This document shows, piece after piece, positions 30,013-33,916 of a stretch of 33,916 nucleotides of DNA. Source of the DNA: a virus; IMG/VR virus record IMGVR_UViG_3300034105_002352, positions 1-33,916 of that record; one strand, given 5' to 3'. The notes below the pieces were generated by a model that worked only from the letters and a program-made list of their open reading frames with translations, was not told where the DNA came from and searched no databases. Both the position numbers and the translations under genes were made by a program. The first letter of the stretch is position 1, and every line of letters starts with the position of its first letter.

Positions 30013-30032
30013 GGGGAGTTACCCGGCTCCCC
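30013..30032 (+). terminator. Hairpin between structural genes
   Basis: GGGGAG (30013-30018) pairs with CTCCCC (30027-30032) around an 8-nt loop and is followed by ATTATTTAAA. It lies 15 nt after a stop and 19 nt before the next ATG, so it probably attenuates. Confidence 0.6.
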
Positions 30033-30050
30033 ATTATTTAAAAAACAAAG

Positions 30051-30719
30051 ATGACTACTACAGAACAAGCCTTTATAAAATTTCAGATTAAAATTAATGA
30101 AACTTATGAGAGTTCTAAGATAGGAATTGATAGAGGTAGATTTGTTATACTATTTAATGAATCTCAAAATAAAATGATTGAGTTTATACTCAGCAAAAAA
30201 GGTACAGACGACTACACGTATATTCAAAACATACTAGTACCTAATAAAGAAATCCCAAGAGAAACTTCAATAAGCGATGCTGATGTATTTTTGATGCCGG
30301 AAGATTTATTAAACTTCTCATCAGCTTATTCCACAGCAACAAAAAATAATTGTAATGGTGTTAAAATAACACTCTTTGATATTAAAGACGACAATAAGAC
30401 TGAGGTATTACAAGATGAATTTAACAAGCCTTCCTTTATAGCCAGAGAAGCACCACTTTCAATGGCTAATGATAGAATCTTCTTATACAAAGAAGATTTT
30501 ACACACGATAAACTTTTTTTATCTTACTACAGATACCCCCTACAAATAAAACTTTTAGACCCGGATAATCCAGAAAGCCCATTTGACCCTGCAACTAACC
30601 CAGAGTTTGATGACCTACTTTTAGATAGGATATTATCTTTAGCATCTAGTGAATTTGAAATAAATACAGGAGACCCAAAATTCCAGGTAGACAGAGTTAG
30701 GGCAACTGAACAATTATAA
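30051..30719 (+). CDS. Structural-region protein of unknown function, 222 residues
   Basis: Begins MTTTEQAFIKFQIKINETYE. The middle is beta-rich (VEFILSKKGTDDYTYIQN-like strands, NCNGVKITLFDIKDDNKTEV), with later YYRYPLQIKLLDPDNPESPF, FDPATNPEFDDLLLDRILSL and a helical end with DPKFQVDRVRATEQL. A helical end after a D/N-P-rich linker is common in head-tail adaptor proteins. Its place between capsid and tail genes supports such a role; no family is recognised. Confidence 0.6.
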   Translation: MTTTEQAFIKFQIKINETYESSKIGIDRGRFVILFNESQNKMIEFILSKKGTDDYTYIQNILVPNKEIPRETSISDADVFLMPEDLLNFSSAYSTATKNNCNGVKITLFDIKDDNKTEVLQDEFNKPSFIAREAPLSMANDRIFLYKEDFTHDKLFLSYYRYPLQIKLLDPDNPESPFDPATNPEFDDLLLDRILSLASSEFEINTGDPKFQVDRVRATEQL

Positions 30720-30767
30720 ATAGAAATACTAAATTAATAAAAATAACAACTAAAATTAAAATTAAAA

Positions 30768-32771
30768 ATGGCAAGTCACGCACCACAAACACTACTTTTT
30801 GTTACCAACGAAGGTTCGGTAGCAACTTCAGGCGGTTCTACAAGAATCGCTAAAGGAGAAATTGGTCTTGTTGATAAAGGAGGAGTACCAACAGCATTAG
30901 GTATGCCTGTAGTTACTTCTGTAACATCAATCGCAACAGACAGAAACAGATTATACGAATTGAGATTAGGTATTGCACCTTTGACACCAACTCGTTCTCA
31001 ATCAAACAAGGCATACTCTACAGTACCTTTCAAATTATCAGAGATTGTTGACGTAAAAGTTAACTATCCTAAAATGGGAGTTTCTGTTGATGAATTCTTG
31101 ATTGGATATGATGGAATCAACGCAAGCTCAGCGTTAGTAATGAGTAATGGGGATAATGAGGTAATTGACATTACTTTATTCGGAGAAGCTATCGGAATGT
31201 TAGGTTATCCAGAAGCAAAAGTAACTGTTAAACTTCATTTAGAAGCTCCAAACACAGGAACTTTCACAATGCACCAAATTGTTGAAGAAGGTGTTAAACG
31301 TTTAAAAAATGTAACTTTAGTAGGCGGAGTTCCTATTACAGAATACATTGATATTACTCCAGTGAATAGTACTAATGTAAGTTTAGCGACTCTTCAACAA
31401 AACGATGTAGTTTCTACTTTTTACAAATTGACTGTAAAAGATAAAGGAAACCATACTGCATTAGGATTAGTTCAAGCACAGTACCATAATTTATTAGTAA
31501 AAAGAGAATCTTATGTTCCAGGAGCAGGTGAAGCAGGAGTTTCAACTTACGTTGTAATTGGAGCCTCTTTGCCAGCAGCTTATTCATTATCAGTAGCTTC
31601 TCTAGCAGATGCTAACTGTGATGGTATACCTGAATTAACTACTACTACATCTACAATTGCTTGGGTAGCAGGAGCTAGTTGTGCAGCAATTCAAAAAACT
31701 TACACTTTACAATTGAAAGATGATGATTGTGGAAATAATAAGTTAGAAGCAGTAAGAACAGCTTACCCAGAACTAAATATCTTAGTAGATACTGTAAGTT
31801 CAAACTGGACACAATCAGTAACAGCTACAGTTGGAGCTTCAGGGGTATTTAGTATTTCTGTAGGTGGAGTATCATACCCACAAGCTTACGCAACATCAAT
31901 GGCAGCTACAGTTACAGCTTGGTTAGCTACACATGGTGCAGCTATCACAACAGCTACAGGAGCAGTTGCAACAAACCCAAGTGCAGGCGTAATTACCTTT
32001 ACAGATTTATCTGAAGGATTTACTCCAATTGCTTTAGGAGCAACAAACACCTTTACAGCTACAGTTGGAGCTTTAACTAATACAGGAACAGCCACTACAG
32101 GTGGATGCCAAACTGTTTACAGAACAGAAGTTACTTCTAATATAGTATGCGAAGAGTGTTCTCCAGTTTTGAGAGACTTATTTATTACTGTTGACCCAGC
32201 ACCATTCCAAGGAGTTCATTGGGTAGCAGCACCTACAACTTATAGTTCTACTGCATTAATGGGAATCCGTTTAAAAGGTAAAATAAATATCTTAGCAGGT
32301 GGAGAAGAGTACAGAGACGAGTTACCATTCGTATATAGCTCTACAAGATTATCTATTGCAAATGCAGCTCCAGGCATGGTATCTGAGTCATTTAACATGG
32401 GAACTAATGGCAGATTCAAAGTTAAATTGTTGTCTATTGCAACTGAACCAGAAGCAGTAGGTGGGCAATTCTACGATATGGAAGAAAGAACTAGAGTTTA
32501 CTTTGAGAATCGTCAAAGATTGGCAGGTAATAACTTTGGTAAATTAGTATTAGGACAGGAATCTCATTTGAAACCTACTTCTCAATACGTTGACTATGTT
32601 GTAAGCGTTAGAACAAATAGATTCGCTCAATCATTCTCAGGAGAGGTAGTTGAAAACTTCGATTACCACATCTTAGTAGAAGTTGGTAAAGCTTCAGCAG
32701 TTCACTCGTTGTTAACCACATTAGCAGCAGGGAACGGTATTACTTTACCAGCATTAGTATCAGGATACTAA
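30768..32771 (+). CDS. Large, probably tail, structural protein
   Basis: 667 residues. MASHAPQTLLFVTNEGSVAT at the start, KLSEIVDVKVNYPKMGVSVD and RLKGKINILAGGEEYRDELP further on suggest a beta-rich particle protein such as tail tube or sheath; codons (CGT, GTT, GCT) are biased as in the capsid gene, implying abundance. Residues about 265-465 look like an inserted Ala/Thr/Gly-rich domain with bracketing Cys (ADANCDGIPELTTTTSTIAW, VGASGVFSISVGGVSYPQAY, TTGGCQTVYRTEV, IVCEECSPVL). Such insertions in tail proteins are often surface-exposed Ig-like domains. A strong terminator follows. Confidence 0.55.
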   Translation: MASHAPQTLLFVTNEGSVATSGGSTRIAKGEIGLVDKGGVPTALGMPVVTSVTSIATDRNRLYELRLGIAPLTPTRSQSNKAYSTVPFKLSEIVDVKVNYPKMGVSVDEFLIGYDGINASSALVMSNGDNEVIDITLFGEAIGMLGYPEAKVTVKLHLEAPNTGTFTMHQIVEEGVKRLKNVTLVGGVPITEYIDITPVNSTNVSLATLQQNDVVSTFYKLTVKDKGNHTALGLVQAQYHNLLVKRESYVPGAGEAGVSTYVVIGASLPAAYSLSVASLADANCDGIPELTTTTSTIAWVAGASCAAIQKTYTLQLKDDDCGNNKLEAVRTAYPELNILVDTVSSNWTQSVTATVGASGVFSISVGGVSYPQAYATSMAATVTAWLATHGAAITTATGAVATNPSAGVITFTDLSEGFTPIALGATNTFTATVGALTNTGTATTGGCQTVYRTEVTSNIVCEECSPVLRDLFITVDPAPFQGVHWVAAPTTYSSTALMGIRLKGKINILAGGEEYRDELPFVYSSTRLSIANAAPGMVSESFNMGTNGRFKVKLLSIATEPEAVGGQFYDMEERTRVYFENRQRLAGNNFGKLVLGQESHLKPTSQYVDYVVSVRTNRFAQSFSGEVVENFDYHILVEVGKASAVHSLLTTLAAGNGITLPALVSGY

Positions 32772-32784
32772 TAAAAAAAAAACA

Positions 32785-32817
32785 AAAGGAGGAGCAAAAC
32801 ACTCCTCCTTTTTTTAT
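32785..32817 (+). terminator. Strong intrinsic terminator between tail and lysis genes
   Basis: AAAGGAGGAG (32785-32794) pairs with CTCCTCCTTT (32802-32811) around CAAAACA and is followed by TTTTT. It ends the structural transcript about 25 nt before the holin gene. Confidence 0.9.
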
Positions 32818-32842
32818 TTTAACTATTAAAATTGAGAAATAA

Positions 32843-33274
32843 ATGAAGACCTACATCGCTTATTTTTTTACTACCCTTCTATTATTTTTCGCTCCAATAC
32901 AAGGACTATTAATATCGGTAGCAACAGCTATTGCATTAGACACAATATTTGGGATAGCAAAAGCAATAAAATTAAAAGATAAAATAACTTCCAGAAAGTT
33001 AAGCAATATAGTTTCAAAGTTTGTATTATATCAAGCAGCAGTATTATTAATATTTACCATAGACACATTTTTATTAGGAGAGTTTTTTAAACTTTGGTTT
33101 TCAATACCATTCTTCTTCACAAAAATTGTAACAATAATATTGATATTTATAGAAACTGTTAGTATAAAAGAAAATTTTGAACAGGCATTTAAAGTAAATG
33201 TTTTTAAACTAATAAAAAACTTCTTAAAAAGGGGAGTAGAAATAAAAGAAGACATAGACATATTAAAAAACTAA
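32843..33274 (+). CDS. Phage holin (4-TM family)
   Basis: 143 residues with four hydrophobic segments (about 4-20, 23-40, 57-77 and 86-106) and a basic, charged C-terminus (FKLIKNFLKRGVEIKEDIDI). ATAIALDTIFGIAKAIKLKD and KITSRKLSNIVSKFVLYQAA (about 27-67) match the conserved D..GI.kA...k..S.kl...l.K pattern of the phage holin family that includes PF05105. It would make lesions in the inner membrane at the end of infection. The endolysin gene follows after 4 nt. Confidence 0.8.
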   Translation: MKTYIAYFFTTLLLFFAPIQGLLISVATAIALDTIFGIAKAIKLKDKITSRKLSNIVSKFVLYQAAVLLIFTIDTFLLGEFFKLWFSIPFFFTKIVTIILIFIETVSIKENFEQAFKVNVFKLIKNFLKRGVEIKEDIDILKN

Positions 33275-33278
33275 AACG

Positions 33279-33707
33279 ATGGTAACAAGTAAGCAATGTT
33301 TTGATAAATGGGGAGACCCATTAACAACACATGATGAAGGAGTTTATATGATTATGTGGGATATACCTACAGAATTAGAAATAGGAATTATCCCTAAAAG
33401 ATTATACTGCAACAAAGCAATGATTGCCCCATTAACAAATGCGTTTAAAAATTTAATTTCTAGAGGATTTGTAAAGGAACTTAAAACTTGGGATGGATGC
33501 TTTAATATTAGAAAAAAAAGAGGGCTATCTTCTCAAAGTCTACATTCGTGGGGAATAGCTATTGATGTAAACGCTTTTGAAAATGGTCTTGGTAAAACTC
33601 CAAAACTATCAGCAGGCTTTGTAAAATGCTTTACGGATGCAGGATTTGATTGGGGTGGAACTTGGACTAGAAAAGACGGAATGCACTTCCAATTAAAAAG
33701 TATATAA
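33279..33707 (+). CDS. Endolysin, peptidase M15 family
   Basis: 142 residues. SLHSWGIAIDVNAFENG (87-103) is the M15 signature SxHxxGxAxDV with H89 and D96, and DGMHFQL (133-139) supplies H136; these are the zinc ligands. AGFDWGGTWTR (121-131) precedes it as usual. M15 peptidases of this kind cut peptidoglycan peptide bridges (D-Ala-D-Ala or L-Ala-D-Glu type). No signal peptide or cell-wall binding domain is visible, so release depends on the holin. Length is typical for phage M15 endolysins. Confidence 0.9.
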   Translation: MVTSKQCFDKWGDPLTTHDEGVYMIMWDIPTELEIGIIPKRLYCNKAMIAPLTNAFKNLISRGFVKELKTWDGCFNIRKKRGLSSQSLHSWGIAIDVNAFENGLGKTPKLSAGFVKCFTDAGFDWGGTWTRKDGMHFQLKSI

Positions 33708-33708
33708 A

Positions 33709-33786
33709 ATGGAAAGAAGACCATTAAAAAATGTATTGTATGTTTTTGGTGTATTTTTTTTAATATATTTATTTAGCTTAATATAA
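33709..33786 (+). CDS. Tiny single-pass membrane peptide, 25 residues
   Basis: Reads MERRPLKNVLYVFGVFFLIY, then LFSLI. A basic start and one hydrophobic helix. It starts 1 nt after the endolysin stop, so it belongs to the lysis operon, and could be a second holin, antiholin or pinholin-like peptide; that is inference. Confidence 0.5.
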   Translation: MERRPLKNVLYVFGVFFLIYLFSLI

Positions 33787-33797
33787 AAATTTAAAAA

Positions 33798-33916
33798 ATG
33801 AAAAACTCAGTTACAACAAATAAATACCCATTACCAAAAGATAAAATTTGGACAAGATTGCCAGAAAGAGTTCAAGCACTAGAAGATAACGCACCTAATT
33901 ATAAGTCATTTGTTGG
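33798..33916 (+). CDS. Start of a rightward gene, cut by the window edge
   Basis: Thirty-nine codons are visible: MKNSVTTNKYPLPKDKIWTR, then LPERVQALEDNAPNYKSFV. The frame is open to the end. It lies 11 nt after the membrane peptide stop. Function unknown. Confidence 0.6.
   Translation, partial: MKNSVTTNKYPLPKDKIWTRLPERVQALEDNAPNYKSFV

Noticed and set aside
1-33916. CRISPR array, insertion sequence or integrase
   Set aside because: No regularly spaced direct repeats, no transposase or recombinase motifs, and no terminal inverted repeats flanking a transposase-like gene were seen.

Overview
The window looks like about 34 kb of a large tailed phage (Caudoviricetes) genome infecting a member of the Bacteroidota, probably Flavobacterium-like. 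This rests on three things. The DNA is very AT-rich. It encodes a terminase, portal, capsid, holin and endolysin. Its intergenic gaps carry many copies of the Bacteroidota sigma-A promoter, TTTG - about 20 bp - TAnnTTTG, while classical Shine-Dalgarno sites are not obvious. There is no integrase or bacterial backbone, so a lytic phage is more likely than a prophage, but that is inference.

Layout: everything from 1 to 17,260 reads leftward and everything from 17,862 to the end reads rightward, with an untranslated divergent region between. The far left (1-4,500) holds short transcription units with their own promoters and hairpin terminators, encoding very small proteins (several membrane peptides of 21-54 residues), a DUF932 protein and a Cys-containing protein. 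It also has a candidate structured RNA at about 195-397 and a palindrome-rich gap at 4.0-4.5 kb.

The leftward block 4,500-17,260 carries accessory and replication genes. These are a GT-B glycosyltransferase, a ClpP-like protease, thioredoxin, a hotdog acyl-CoA thioesterase, a possible phosphoribosyltransferase-fold protein, a tRNA with a poorly pairing anticodon arm, GroES-like and GroEL chaperonins, a lipoprotein with u-spanin architecture, an SSB with an acidic tail, PhoH ATPase, a Seg/GIY-YIG-like endonuclease, RecA and a DEAH superfamily 2 helicase.

The divergent region 17,261-17,861 has two leftward promoters in tandem feeding a stretch with no convincing ORF but several nested hairpins, one with a GAAA tetraloop. 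It is a candidate phage non-coding RNA.

The rightward block holds small early-late genes (possible HU/IHF-like protein, zinc-binding protein, DUF1573 protein). Then comes the morphogenesis module in standard order: large terminase, portal, scaffold-like acidic protein, major capsid protein, two connector-region proteins and a large, probably tail, protein. A strong terminator separates this from a lysis cassette of holin, M15 peptidase endolysin and a tiny membrane peptide. The putative spanin sits far away in the leftward block.

Functions of many small genes are unknown. Assignments are by reading motifs; no database search was run.
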